A stretch of 64,000 nt of DNA from Nocardia colli. Lineage in GTDB: Bacteria > Actinomycetota > Actinomycetes > Mycobacteriales > Mycobacteriaceae. The position numbers and the translations under genes were made by a program. The DNA is taken from assembly GCF_008704205.1 (NCBI RefSeq), contig NZ_VXLC01000011.1:62001-126000 (forward strand), in the 5' to 3' direction. How positions within the stretch are numbered: position 1 is the first letter of the stretch; every line of letters starts with the position of its first letter. The notes beneath the pieces are model-generated. The model had not been told where the DNA came from. It saw only the letters and a program-made list of their open reading frames with translations, and did not search any database. Below, in pieces: positions 35,138-44,159 of this stretch.

Positions 35138-36985
35138 ATGACGGTGGAGGTCGCGCCGCTTCCGGCGGCGGAGGCGGGGAACCGGCCGCCCAAGGCGGTG
35201 CAGAAGGCGCGCAAGCAGCAGGAGAAGCTGGCCCGCAAGGAGATCCTTGCGCCGGTCCGGCACACCCTCACGCTGGCGAGCCTGATCATGGCGGTGGCCT
35301 CGGTGTGCACCGTCGTGCCGTTCGTGCTGATCGTCGAGGCCTGCCGGGAGCTGCTCGCCGACCAGGTCGACACCGATCGGGTCTGGCGGCTGGTCTGGGT
35401 GGCGATGCTGGTGCTGCTGGTCCGCGGGCTGCTGCAGGCGGTCGCGCTCACCTGGTCACACCTGGTGGACCCCGGCTACCAGCTCACCGTCCGGCGCGCC
35501 CTCGCGGCCAAGCTGACCAGGGTGCCGCTCGGCTGGTTCGGCGAGCGCACCTCAAGCGAGGTGAAGAAGTACCTCCAGGACGATGTCGAGGCTCTGCACT
35601 ATCTGGTCGCGCACGCGCGGCTGGAATTCGTCGGCGCGGTGATCGTGCCGCTGGTCACCCTCGGCTACCTGGTGACCGTCGACTGGCGACTCACCCTGGT
35701 GCTGTTGATTCCGCTACTGGCGTATGCGATCTCGCTCAGCAAGATGATGGATCAGGACAGCCGGGACCGGCTGGCCGTCTACAACCGATGGGAACATCGG
35801 GTGCAGGAGGCGACCATCGAGTTCGTCGACGGCATCCAGGTGGTGCGCGCGTTCGGCCAGGCGGGCAAGGCGCACAGCGTGTTCCAGGACGCGGTGGACG
35901 GTCAGGCGCGCAGTCTGGATCGGTGGAAGACGCCGATGATCCGGCTGCAGTCCGCCTCCGACGTCGTGCTCGCCCCGGTGTTCGTGATGCTGCTGATCGT
36001 GCTCGCCGGACTGGCGGGGGTCGGGCTCGACTGGTTTGTCCCGCTCGACGTGCTGCCGTTCCTGCTGGTCGGCCTGGGACTGGGCAGCTCGCTGCTCGGC
36101 CTCGGCTACGGCGGGCAGGCGCTGCGCGCGGCCGGCGCCGCGGCGGTGCGGCTGCACGAGTTGCAGCAGACCCCCGAATTGGCCACCGGGACACACACTT
36201 CGCCGGTGGCTACGGAAGAACAAGGCGTGGTCCGGTTCGAGTCGGTCGGCTTCGGCTACCGCACCGACCATCAGGTGCTACACGATCTCGACCTCGAACT
36301 GCGGCCGGGTACCCTCACCGCGCTGGTCGGGCCGAGCGGCTCGGGCAAATCGACGCTCGGCAAGCTGGTCCCGCGCTTCTACGATGTCGACTCCGGTCGA
36401 ATCACCATCGGCGGGCGCGATATTCGCGACTATTCCACCGAAGAGCTCTATCGCACGGTCGGATTCGTCTTCCAGGACGTGCGGCTGATCCGCGGCACGA
36501 TTCGGGAGAACCTGCGGCTGGCCGACCAGAACGCCGATGACCAGGCCCTGGAGCGGGCGGCTCGGGCCGCGCAGATCCACGACCGGATCATGGCCCTGCC
36601 GCGCGGCTACGACTCCGAGATCGGCGTCGACGCCAGCCTGTCCGGCGGTGAGGCGCAACGGCTTTCGATCGCCCGGGCGTTGCTCGCGGACAGCCCGGTA
36701 CTGGTGCTCGACGAGGCGACCGCGTTCGCGGACCCGGAGTCCGAGGCCGCGGTGCAGGACGCGCTCGCCGTGCTCGTCGCCGGCCGCACCGTGCTGGTGA
36801 TCGCGCACCGGCTGCACACCATCACCGGCGTGGACCGAATCCTGGTGCTGGAGAACGGAACCATTGTCGAGCAGGGCGACCATCTGAGCCTCTATACCGC
36901 CGGTGGGACCTACCAGCGGCTCTGGGAAATCAACGAGGCGGCGCTCGGCGCCGTCTCCCTCATCGAAAAGGAGGCGGCGCGATGA
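35138..36985 (+). CDS. ABC transporter, exporter-fold importer subunit (IrtA/YbtP-like, without SIP domain)
   Basis: A 615-residue half-transporter: six membrane helices (residues ~45-330) then an ATPase with Walker A GPSGSGKS, signature LSGGEAQR and Walker B VLVLDEATAF. It resembles IrtA (mycobactin import) and YbtP (yersiniabactin import), ABC proteins with an exporter fold that import ferric siderophores. Mycobacterial IrtA carries an N-terminal siderophore-interacting reductase domain; here residues 1-45 are only a basic tail, and that reductase is a separate gene at 40321. It overlaps the partner gene by four bases and lies under an iron box, so it should be made under iron starvation. 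Confidence 0.9.
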   Translation: MTVEVAPLPAAEAGNRPPKAVQKARKQQEKLARKEILAPVRHTLTLASLIMAVASVCTVVPFVLIVEACRELLADQVDTDRVWRLVWVAMLVLLVRGLLQAVALTWSHLVDPGYQLTVRRALAAKLTRVPLGWFGERTSSEVKKYLQDDVEALHYLVAHARLEFVGAVIVPLVTLGYLVTVDWRLTLVLLIPLLAYAISLSKMMDQDSRDRLAVYNRWEHRVQEATIEFVDGIQVVRAFGQAGKAHSVFQDAVDGQARSLDRWKTPMIRLQSASDVVLAPVFVMLLIVLAGLAGVGLDWFVPLDVLPFLLVGLGLGSSLLGLGYGGQALRAAGAAAVRLHELQQTPELATGTHTSPVATEEQGVVRFESVGFGYRTDHQVLHDLDLELRPGTLTALVGPSGSGKSTLGKLVPRFYDVDSGRITIGGRDIRDYSTEELYRTVGFVFQDVRLIRGTIRENLRLADQNADDQALERAARAAQIHDRIMALPRGYDSEIGVDASLSGGEAQRLSIARALLADSPVLVLDEATAFADPESEAAVQDALAVLVAGRTVLVIAHRLHTITGVDRILVLENGTIVEQGDHLSLYTAGGTYQRLWEINEAALGAVSLIEKEAAR

Positions 36986-38718
36986 TTCGCAAGGTTCTCG
37001 GGCTCGTCCCCGACGAGTTCGCCCCGCTGACCCCGAAACTGTTCGCCGCGATCACCGCGCAGGCGTTGAGCCAGGCGGCCGCCTATCTGCTGCTGGTTCC
37101 GGTGCTGGAGGCGCTGTTCGATCGCGATCTCGGCCGGGCCTGGTTCTGGGCGTTGCTGATGATCGCCGCGGTCGCGAGCGTCGCGATCTTCGGCTACCTG
37201 CAAGCGGTGCTCGGCCTGCGCATCGCGGTCGGTATGCAGTTGCGGCTGCAGACCAGGATCGGTGATCACCTCAACGCGCTCCCGCTCGGCTGGTTCGAAA
37301 CCGCCAGTGCCGGAAAGCTGTCCAGGATCGCCGTGGAGAACGTGCGCGAAATCCAGGGCACCGTCGCGTATCTGCTCGCCAAGGTGCTCAACAGCGTGAT
37401 CGTTCCGCTCGGCGTCGCGGTGGGCATGCTGTTCATCGATTGGCGGATCTCGCTGGCCATGCTGCTCGCGGCGCCCGTGCTGTTCGTGGTGAACAGCCTG
37501 GCCAACCGGGCCTACACCAGGTCCGACGAGCGGGTGCACGCCGCCGCGTCCGAGGCCGACGCGCGGGTGGTCGAGTTCGCGCAGGCACAGCCGGTGCTGC
37601 GGGCGTTCGGCGCGGTCGGCGCGGGTAACCGCGCGCTCGACTCCGCGCTGCACCAGCAGCGTTCGGCGATCACCCGAATGGTGTTCACCGCGGTGCCCGG
37701 CCTGATCGTGTTCGCGCTGTTCGTGCAGGCCGTGTTCCTGGTGCTGACCTATGTCGTGGTCGGCAGGTTCACCGACGGCGCGGTTTCGGCCGCGGCCGCG
37801 GTGGCGTTGATCGCGGTCAGCTCACGGTTCATCGAGCCGCTGAATCAGGCCGCACAGCTCGCCAACGGATTGCGCGCGGCGGCCGGAGCCGTCGACCGGG
37901 TCGGCGGATTGCTCGCGCAGCCGGTGCTGCCCGAGGCGAAAACGGCTGTCTCGCCGGGACTTCCGGCAGTCGAGTTCGACGACGTGAGTTTCGGCTACCG
38001 GCCGGATGAGCCCGTGCTCGCCGACCTGACGTTCACCGTGCCCGCCGGCACCACCACCGCGATCGTCGGACCGAGCGGCGCGGGCAAGACCACGCTGCTC
38101 CGGCTCGCCGCGCGCTTCTACGACGTGGACGCGGGCCGCGTGCTCGTCGGTGAGCACGACGTGCGGGACCAGCCGTCGGAGACGCTGCTGGATCAGTTGT
38201 CGCTGGTCTTCCAGAACGTCTATCTGTTCAATCGTTCGGTGGCGGACAATATTCGGATCGGCAAGCCCGATGCCACCGACGAAGAAATCTGGCAGGCGGC
38301 CCAGGCGGCCCGGGTCGACGAGATCGTGCAGCGCCTGCCCGAGGGGCTGGACGCGGCGGTCGGCGAGGGCGGTGTCGCGCTCTCCGGTGGTGAGCGGCAA
38401 CGTGTTTCGATCGCCCGCGCGTTGCTCAAGAACGCGCCGATCGTGCTGCTCGACGAGGCGACCAGCGCCCTCGATCCGCACAGCGAGGCGGTGGTCGTGC
38501 GCGGAATCCACCAGCTCACCAAGGACAAGACGGTCATCGTGGTCGCGCATCGCCTCGCGACGATCGCGCACGCCGATCAGATCCTGTTTCTCGATGGCGG
38601 CCGGATCGTCGAACGCGGCACGCACGCAGAGCTTTTGGCTGCGGGTGGGCGTTACGCCGACTTCTGGAACGAACGCTCCCGGGCGGCCGGGTGGCGGCTG
38701 GAGCCGGTCGCCGTCTGA
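36982..38718 (+). CDS. ABC transporter, partner subunit (IrtB/YbtQ-like)
   Basis: A 578-residue second half-transporter with six helices followed by an ATPase (Walker A GPSGAGKT, signature LSGGERQR, Walker B IVLLDEATSALD, switch VAHRLATIAHAD). It starts in ATGA overlap with the first subunit and should form the heterodimer with it. As in IrtAB, each subunit has its own intact nucleotide site. The substrate is taken to be the ferric siderophore made by the NRPS genes downstream, from position and co-regulation, not from the sequence itself. Confidence 0.9.
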   Translation: MIRKVLGLVPDEFAPLTPKLFAAITAQALSQAAAYLLLVPVLEALFDRDLGRAWFWALLMIAAVASVAIFGYLQAVLGLRIAVGMQLRLQTRIGDHLNALPLGWFETASAGKLSRIAVENVREIQGTVAYLLAKVLNSVIVPLGVAVGMLFIDWRISLAMLLAAPVLFVVNSLANRAYTRSDERVHAAASEADARVVEFAQAQPVLRAFGAVGAGNRALDSALHQQRSAITRMVFTAVPGLIVFALFVQAVFLVLTYVVVGRFTDGAVSAAAAVALIAVSSRFIEPLNQAAQLANGLRAAAGAVDRVGGLLAQPVLPEAKTAVSPGLPAVEFDDVSFGYRPDEPVLADLTFTVPAGTTTAIVGPSGAGKTTLLRLAARFYDVDAGRVLVGEHDVRDQPSETLLDQLSLVFQNVYLFNRSVADNIRIGKPDATDEEIWQAAQAARVDEIVQRLPEGLDAAVGEGGVALSGGERQRVSIARALLKNAPIVLLDEATSALDPHSEAVVVRGIHQLTKDKTVIVVAHRLATIAHADQILFLDGGRIVERGTHAELLAAGGRYADFWNERSRAAGWRLEPVAV

Positions 38719-38764
38719 CCGGACGGCCTGGGTCTGCTCGTGGCGCCGATCGTCACGAGCGGAC

Positions 38765-40153
38765 CTAGCGCACCGGCCCGCCGTGGATATCTCGGTAGTG
38801 TGCGGCGGCGGCCTCGACATCGCCACGCCCGCCACCGAGCGGCTCCCGCAGGAACGCGCTCACTATGTCGTTGGTGGCCCGCTGGGTTTCGCGCGGCCCC
38901 CTAGCGCCGCCGATCATTTCGGCCATCAGCAACCTGGCCGGATCGGCGAGGAATCGCGGGGCGTCGGTGAAGCTGTAGTGGTTGGCCTCGGCGATCTCGT
39001 AGCGGAAACCGCCTGCCTGTAGTCGGTCGAGCAGCGAACGATTGCCGTCCAAATACGCGGTGCCGTGACCGGTTTCCGCGTGATCGCTTTCCAGCAGGAG
39101 GAACGGTTTCGTCAACGATTGTTGCGGCAGGTTGCCGTACAGCGTGCCATCGATGTTCGCCGCCGCTTTGATTCGCGGGTCACTCGCCACTGCCGCAGCC
39201 GCGGCCGCGCCTCCGAACGAATGCCCGATCGCGGCAACATGTTCGGTGTCGAGGTGTCCGGAAAGCCTGGGGCCCATGATGTCCGGACGCTCTAGCTGAT
39301 CGACCACGAAGCGCAGATCGGCGGTGCGCACGTCGAGTTGCCCACTCATATAGCGGGATTGGTCCGGATCATCGTCGAGAAAACGCTCTCGCGTGGTCGC
39401 GATGGTGCCGTCGGCGAGTTCGGTGACCGCAACCTCGTACGGGTGGTCGACGGCGAGCACGATGAATCCACGACTGGCCAGGTCCGCGATCAGCCCGGTG
39501 TAAAAGGCGCGCGGCGCACCGTATCCGGGGGAGAACAGCACCACCGGCCAGCGCGACCGGTCGGGGGCGACCGGCACGTCGAGCAGGGCGTGCGTGTCGA
39601 TCCGGTCGTATCCACGCATCAAAAAGCTCGGCAGTACGGTGACCTTATCCGGCAGCCGATCCTGGCCGTCGATGTAAGCAGACCGCCTTCCGTGCGCCGC
39701 GAGGCCGGCCGGATACCAGGCCTGCACAACGACATTGCGGTGATCGTCCGGCGCGTCCGTGGCCGGTTCCGGCCTGTTCGGATCGACCAGCCGGAGGATT
39801 TCGGTACCCACGGCATAGGATCCGGTCGGCCTGGGCAGATCGGGAACCGGAACCATCACCCAGGCCAGCGCGGCCGGTGCCAGCAGGAGCGCGACCACCA
39901 CCCTGGCTACCGTGGTCCACCCGCCGACCCGCCATTTCGCCTGCCAGACAACGAGTCCGGTCGCCGCGCCGAGCAACAGATACGTCGGCGCGAACTGCCA
40001 ATAGAACCCCTCGATCAACCACTGTGCCACGCACCCCGCGAGCAGCAGGGGCAGTGCGACGGGTGCGATGCGCCGCGCGATGGGCGCGGTGGCGACCGCC
40101 GTCACCGCGAATGCGACCGCGGCGAACCCGAGCACCGCGTCCAGGATCGTCAT
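38765..40153 (-). CDS. Membrane-anchored alpha/beta-hydrolase (PAF-acetylhydrolase-like)
   Basis: A 462-residue protein. The first ~110 residues form about four membrane helices (ILDAVLGFAAVAFAVTAVAT ... VARVVVALLLAPAALAWVMV). The rest is an alpha/beta-hydrolase resembling platelet-activating-factor acetylhydrolase/dienelactone hydrolase: VVLFSPGYGAPRAFY, nucleophile AIGHSFGGAAA, an Asp in SDPRIKAAANIDG and His in EANHYSFTD. The catalytic part is probably outside the membrane. It converges on the importer pair inside an iron locus and might act on a siderophore ester or lipid, but no iron box is near its start, so this is a guess. Confidence 0.85.
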   Translation of the reverse strand: MTILDAVLGFAAVAFAVTAVATAPIARRIAPVALPLLLAGCVAQWLIEGFYWQFAPTYLLLGAATGLVVWQAKWRVGGWTTVARVVVALLLAPAALAWVMVPVPDLPRPTGSYAVGTEILRLVDPNRPEPATDAPDDHRNVVVQAWYPAGLAAHGRRSAYIDGQDRLPDKVTVLPSFLMRGYDRIDTHALLDVPVAPDRSRWPVVLFSPGYGAPRAFYTGLIADLASRGFIVLAVDHPYEVAVTELADGTIATTRERFLDDDPDQSRYMSGQLDVRTADLRFVVDQLERPDIMGPRLSGHLDTEHVAAIGHSFGGAAAAAAVASDPRIKAAANIDGTLYGNLPQQSLTKPFLLLESDHAETGHGTAYLDGNRSLLDRLQAGGFRYEIAEANHYSFTDAPRFLADPARLLMAEMIGGARGPRETQRATNDIVSAFLREPLGGGRGDVEAAAAHYRDIHGGPVR

Positions 40154-40320
40154 GCCAGTTGACCTCCGCTCCGGCGCCGGGCCACGCAGGTGCTGCGCGG
40201 GCGGGTTCGAATCCGAGTTACAGCCTGGCGGACGAGGGCGCCGGCGCGCGTCGACAGCAGGTCGCGATCGGGGTCATCCTCTGGGATGAACCGACCCCCG
40301 CCGAATGGCGGACCGGCGGC

Positions 40321-41028
40321 TCACTTCCAGTAGGCGCGCGACTTGATCGCGGTTTTCGGCAGGTCGTGGGTGGTCTTGAGGGCTTTTACGATGGACCGCG
40401 TGGTGTGGCCGTCGCAGGCCACCCAGCCGTAAGCGTCCTTCGCGCAGGAGATCTCGTGCGCCTGCTCCCGCAGCAGCCTGCCGTCGTCGACCCGCTGCAC
40501 CCAGGTGACCTGGTGGTGCGGCTTGTTGCGCACCGGCAGCGTGGTGTCGGATTCGTACTGCCATTCCAGCCAGACCCGGGCCGGGGTGTCGCCGATCGCG
40601 TCGAGCAGCGAGTTGACCGCGGGCAGCGAGGCGGTGTCGCCGAACACGAGGTATTCGCTCGGCGCCTTTTCCGGCAGCGTGAAATCCGAGCCGAGTACGC
40701 AGGCCTCGATCTCGTCGCCGACCGCGGCCCGCAGCGCCCACGCGCTGGCCGGCCCGCCGTGCAGGGCGAATTCGATGTAGAAGTGGTCGTTCTCGGGATC
40801 CTGATCGACCAGTGTGTAGCCGCGCTGATAGAGCTTGTCGCTCTCCGCATCGGGCACCCACAACCGGATCCACTGCGTGGGGTGCACGGGGTGCGCCGCC
40901 AGCAGGCCACCGGCGGTGAAGCCGATGCGCTGGTATTTGTCGGTGATGCTCTCGGTCGAGGTGACCCGGAAGCTGTAGTCGTCCGCCCGCCAGGCCTTCA
41001 GGATGAGGCCATTGGCTCCTTTACCCAT
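40321..41028 (-). CDS. Siderophore-interacting protein (SIP) FAD ferric reductase
   Basis: A 235-residue cytoplasmic flavoprotein of the ViuB/SIP family, which reduces Fe3+ in the imported siderophore so that iron is released. It shows IGFTAGGLLAAHPVHPTQWI, RGYTLVDQDPENDHFYIEFA (the FAD-binding R-x-Y-T-x-x region), GPASAWALRAAVGDEIEACV and a C-terminal WVACDGHTTRSIVKALKTTH. In mycobacteria this domain is the N-terminal half of IrtA; here it is free. The iron box at 41029-41047 abuts the start codon. Confidence 0.93.
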   Translation of the reverse strand: MGKGANGLILKAWRADDYSFRVTSTESITDKYQRIGFTAGGLLAAHPVHPTQWIRLWVPDAESDKLYQRGYTLVDQDPENDHFYIEFALHGGPASAWALRAAVGDEIEACVLGSDFTLPEKAPSEYLVFGDTASLPAVNSLLDAIGDTPARVWLEWQYESDTTLPVRNKPHHQVTWVQRVDDGRLLREQAHEISCAKDAYGWVACDGHTTRSIVKALKTTHDLPKTAIKSRAYWK

Positions 41029-41047
41029 GCGGATAAGGCTAGCCTAA
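41029..41047. promoter_or_regulatory. Iron box of the SIP gene
   Basis: 13 of 19 matches by hand; the core AGGCTAGCCT (41036-41045) is a perfect palindrome. The box touches the ATG, so the regulator would cover the start of the transcript. Confidence 0.75.
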
Positions 41048-41130
41048 GTAAAGTAGAAAGTCGCGCGGTGGATGGACGAGAACGGGCCCCGTGCGGTGCA
41101 CGGAGCCCGATGTCGTTGCGGCGCGGACGA

Positions 41131-41592
41131 TCAGCGCTGCTGGCCCGCGTAGTACGCGATGGTGTCGACCGACTCGCTGGTCAGCTTCCAGGTGCCGTCG
41201 ATCTGCCGCCAGGCGATCTGGATCGGCGGGAAGGTGCCGTAGCCGGGGACGGTGACCAGCAGATCGGCGTTGAGGGTGTCGCCCGCGGCGTTCGCGTTCT
41301 GCACCGTCCAGGTCAGGCCGGGCACGCCGCCCATGACGCCGCCGACCCGTTCGACAACCGCGAGGTCGGCTTCGCCGCCCTCGAGTTCGGCCGCGCGGGC
41401 AGAGCGCGCGGCCCCGGAGTTCAGCACCAGCGAGAGCTTGGAATTCAGCTCGCCGGCCGACGGTGCGGCGGTTCGCACGATAGATGGCGCTGCGGTCGCG
41501 GGAGCGGCGATGGCCACCGTGCCGAAGGCGCCGAGAGCGGCGGCGGTGAGGGCGATTGCTGCGGTGGCCGCGTGGGCTTTGCGCTTGATCAT
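41131..41592 (-). CDS. Secreted low-molecular-weight antigen MTB12-like protein
   Basis: A 153-residue exported protein. MIKRKAHAATAAIALTAAAL and the following ATAAP form a signal peptide. The mature part (SAGELNSKLSLVLNSGAARS, AGDTLNADLLVTVPGYG, PIQIAWRQIDGTWKLT) resembles the MTB12/CFP-2 low-molecular-weight antigen family, small secreted proteins with a cystatin-like fold and no proven function. The start ATG 41592 has a weak GGA 7 bases upstream; ATG 41598 and 41604 are alternatives. It is divergent from mbtG, sharing an iron box, which suggests induction by iron limitation. Confidence 0.8.
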   Translation of the reverse strand: MIKRKAHAATAAIALTAAALGAFGTVAIAAPATAAPSIVRTAAPSAGELNSKLSLVLNSGAARSARAAELEGGEADLAVVERVGGVMGGVPGLTWTVQNANAAGDTLNADLLVTVPGYGTFPPIQIAWRQIDGTWKLTSESVDTIAYYAGQQR

Positions 41593-41669
41593 GTGCATTT
41601 CCATTCCGTTGGGGCGTGGTGGCGCCGGGCCTGGGTTCTTCGCCACAGGGCTGGCACTGCCCACAAATA

Positions 41670-41688
41670 TAAGGTAAGCCTATGCATA
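41670..41688. promoter_or_regulatory. Iron box between the MTB12-like gene and mbtG
   Basis: On the minus strand TATGCATAGGCTTACCTTA, 13 of 19 matches by hand. It lies 78 bases before the secreted-protein gene and 117 before mbtG, the only box in the gap, so one site may govern both. Confidence 0.7.
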
Positions 41689-41804
41689 TATGGGGCGGGT
41701 CGCCCGCCCGGCGTCGCGGGTTGCCGGACGCTGCCGGCCGTCACCGCAGCTGACGGCCCGATCCGATAGCTGCGCGGTGGCTGGAATCACAGATAGGAGA
41801 ACCG

Positions 41805-43091
41805 GTGGACAGACTTCTCGTAGTCGGAGCTGGTCCGAAGGCGATGGCCGTCGCGGCGAAAGCGCACGTGCTGCGCGGGCTGGGCCTGCCGGCGCCGCAG
41901 ATCATCGTCGTGGAATCGCAAGCGGTGGGCGGCAATTGGTTGCCCAGCGGCGGCTGGACCGATGGTCAGCATCGGCTCGGCACCAGCCCGGAGAAGGATG
42001 TGGGTTTCCCGTATCACTCGACCTGGGCGCGTGGTCACAACCATGCGATCAACGAGGCCATGATGGCGTTCAGCTGGACATCGTTCCTGGTCGAACGCGG
42101 TACCTACGCCGAATGGGTGGACCGTGGGCGCCCGAGCCCGCACCACAACATGTGGGCCAAGTACCTGCAATGGGTCGCGCGCAAGACCGACCTCGAGCTG
42201 GTGCTCGGCACGGTCGGCAAGATCTCCCCGACGGCCGACGGCTGGTCGGTCTCGGTGGCCGACGCGGACGGCTCGATCGGCGCGATCGAGGCCGACCGGT
42301 TGATGATCACCGGTCCCGGGCACTCGCGCCGCGCGCTCGCCGAGCATCCGAAAGTGCTGAGCATCGCGGACTTCTGGGATCTCGTCGGCAAGCGCAGCCT
42401 GCCCGCCTCGTCGCGGGCAGCGGTGATCGGCGGCGGCGAGACCGCGGGATCGGCGATGGACGAACTGGTCCGCCACGACGTGCTCACGGTGTCGGTGATC
42501 TCACCCGCCGCGACCATCTATACCCGTGGCGAGAGTTACTTCGAGAACTCTCTGTACAGCGATCCGGCCAAGTGGCGTGCGCTGAGCATTCAGGAACGGC
42601 GCGACGTCGTCCGGCGCACCGATCGCGGCGTCTTCTCCGTGCGCGTGCAGGAGAACCTGTTGGGCGACAGCCGGGTTCATCACCTCCAGGGCCGGGTGGT
42701 GCGGATGGCCGAGCAGGGCGAGGGGGTCGCGCTCACGCTGCGCAACGAGCTGCGTCCCGATCAGGTGCACACCTTCGATCTCGTGGTCGACGCGACCGGC
42801 GGGCAACCGCTGTGGTTCCTCGAGCTGTTCGACTCCGACGCGGCCGATCTGGTCGAGCTCGCCGTCGGCGGGCCGATCACCCAGGCGCGGATCGAAGCGT
42901 CGATCGGTCACGATCTCGCGGTCTCCGGGCTGGACGCGAAGCTCTACCTGCCCAATCTCGCCGGACTCGCGCAGGGCCCCGGGTTCCCGAATCTCAGTTG
43001 TCTCGGCGAACTCTCGGATCGGGTGCTTGCCCCGGCGCCGACTCCGGCCCGGTCGATTCCCCAGGCCGCGATACAGCGGGCAAATCGGTAG
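41805..43091 (+). CDS. mbtG: L-lysine/peptidyl-lysine N6-monooxygenase, MbtG homologue
   Basis: A 428-residue FAD/NADPH-dependent N-hydroxylase that makes the hydroxamate nitrogen of mycobactin-type siderophores. The FAD motif LLVVGAGPKAMAVAAKA, the stretch SGGWTDGQHRLGTSPEKDVG followed by FPYHSTW, the NADPH motif VIGGGETAGSAMDEL and the C-terminal GLAQGPGFPNLSCLGELSDR match mycobacterial MbtG closely along the whole length, as I recall that protein. This favours lysine over ornithine as substrate, although the broader SidA/PvdA family uses both. An iron box lies upstream and another overlaps its stop codon ahead of the formyltransferase. Confidence 0.93.
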   Translation: MDRLLVVGAGPKAMAVAAKAHVLRGLGLPAPQIIVVESQAVGGNWLPSGGWTDGQHRLGTSPEKDVGFPYHSTWARGHNHAINEAMMAFSWTSFLVERGTYAEWVDRGRPSPHHNMWAKYLQWVARKTDLELVLGTVGKISPTADGWSVSVADADGSIGAIEADRLMITGPGHSRRALAEHPKVLSIADFWDLVGKRSLPASSRAAVIGGGETAGSAMDELVRHDVLTVSVISPAATIYTRGESYFENSLYSDPAKWRALSIQERRDVVRRTDRGVFSVRVQENLLGDSRVHHLQGRVVRMAEQGEGVALTLRNELRPDQVHTFDLVVDATGGQPLWFLELFDSDAADLVELAVGGPITQARIEASIGHDLAVSGLDAKLYLPNLAGLAQGPGFPNLSCLGELSDRVLAPAPTPARSIPQAAIQRANR

Positions 43092-43106
43092 GCTAGGCTA
43101 GCCTTA
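43088..43106. promoter_or_regulatory. Iron box upstream of the formyltransferase gene
   Basis: GTAGGCTAGGCTAGCCTTA, 15 of 19 matches by hand. It overlaps the mbtG stop codon (43089-43091) and lies 28 bases before the next ATG, providing an internal iron-responsive promoter. Confidence 0.85.
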
Positions 43107-43133
43107 CTTAAATTCGAGGATGGGGTTCGGTTC

Positions 43134-44087
43134 ATGCGCATCGTGTCGTTCGGCTTCCAGACCTGGGGCCGCAAAACCCTGCAGGCGCTGCTCGATTCGG
43201 AACACGAGGTGGTGCTCGCGGTCACGCACCCGGCCAGCGAACAGTCGTACAAGGCGATCTGGTCGGACTCGGTCGAGGAGCTCGCGCGCGAGCACGGCAT
43301 CCCGGTGCACCTGACCGAGCGGGCCGATGCCGCGACGATCGACCTGGTCAAGCGGGCCGAGCCGGACGTCATCGTGGTGAACAGCTGGTACACCTGGATG
43401 CCCGCCGAGCTCTACGCGATGCCGCCGTACGGCACGCTCAACCTGCACGATTCGCTGCTGCCGAAATTCACCGGGTTCTCGCCGGTGCTGTGGGCGCTGA
43501 TCAGCGGCGAGTCCGAGTTCGGGCTGACCGTGCACCGGATGGACGAGCAGTTGGACACCGGCGACATCCTGGTGCAGCACTCGCTGCCGATTCCGCCGGA
43601 CGCCACCGGGACCGAGTTGGTGCTCGCCGGGATGGACCTGATTCCGGGTGTGGTGCACGAGGCGCTGCGCCTGCTCGAGTCCGGCAACGCGGTCTGGCGG
43701 CCGCAGAACAAGGCCGAACGCACCTACTTCCACAAGCGCTCCGACCGGGACAGCCAGATCGATTGGCAGCGCAGCGCGGTCGATCTCGAGCGTTTCGTGC
43801 GCGCCCTGTCCGAGCCGTACCCGCGGGCGTTCGCCTGCTATCGCGGTGAACGGATCGAGGTGCTCGCCGCGTCGGTCTCCGCGGCCTGCTATGGCGGCAC
43901 CGCGGGCCGGGTCGTCGTGCAGGAAGGCGGCGGCGCGGTGGTGTGCGGGCCGGACCCGGTGCGTGGACACAACCGCGGCCTGGTGCTCACCCGGATCCGC
44001 ACGGCCGACGGGGTCGAACACGACGGCGCCGAATTCTTCGCCCGCGGCGGCTATCTCACCGCCGTCCCGGAGGCGGCCTTCGGCTGA
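43134..44087 (+). CDS. Formyltransferase (GART/Fmt-like), probable N-hydroxy-ornithine/lysine formyltransferase
   Basis: A 317-residue protein of the methionyl-tRNA formyltransferase superfamily. The catalytic region LNLHDSLLPKFTGFSPVLWA with the downstream MDEQLDTGDILV holds the Asn-His...Asp triad of 10-formyl-THF transferases. A C-terminal Fmt-like domain (ERTYFHKRSDRDSQIDWQRS ... GRVVVQEGG) follows. Housekeeping Fmt is normally beside def or priA; this one stands between mbtG and an NRPS gene under an iron box, as do the formyltransferases of coelichelin, rhodochelin and similar clusters. I infer that it formylates the N-hydroxyl amine to complete a hydroxamate. Confidence 0.9.
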   Translation: MRIVSFGFQTWGRKTLQALLDSEHEVVLAVTHPASEQSYKAIWSDSVEELAREHGIPVHLTERADAATIDLVKRAEPDVIVVNSWYTWMPAELYAMPPYGTLNLHDSLLPKFTGFSPVLWALISGESEFGLTVHRMDEQLDTGDILVQHSLPIPPDATGTELVLAGMDLIPGVVHEALRLLESGNAVWRPQNKAERTYFHKRSDRDSQIDWQRSAVDLERFVRALSEPYPRAFACYRGERIEVLAASVSAACYGGTAGRVVVQEGGGAVVCGPDPVRGHNRGLVLTRIRTADGVEHDGAEFFARGGYLTAVPEAAFG

Positions 44088-44159
44088 CGGTTGCCGGGGG
44101 GTACGCGCGGTCACGCGCGCGGACCTACAAGCAACGTTCAACCGGGGGGTGAAGGAATC

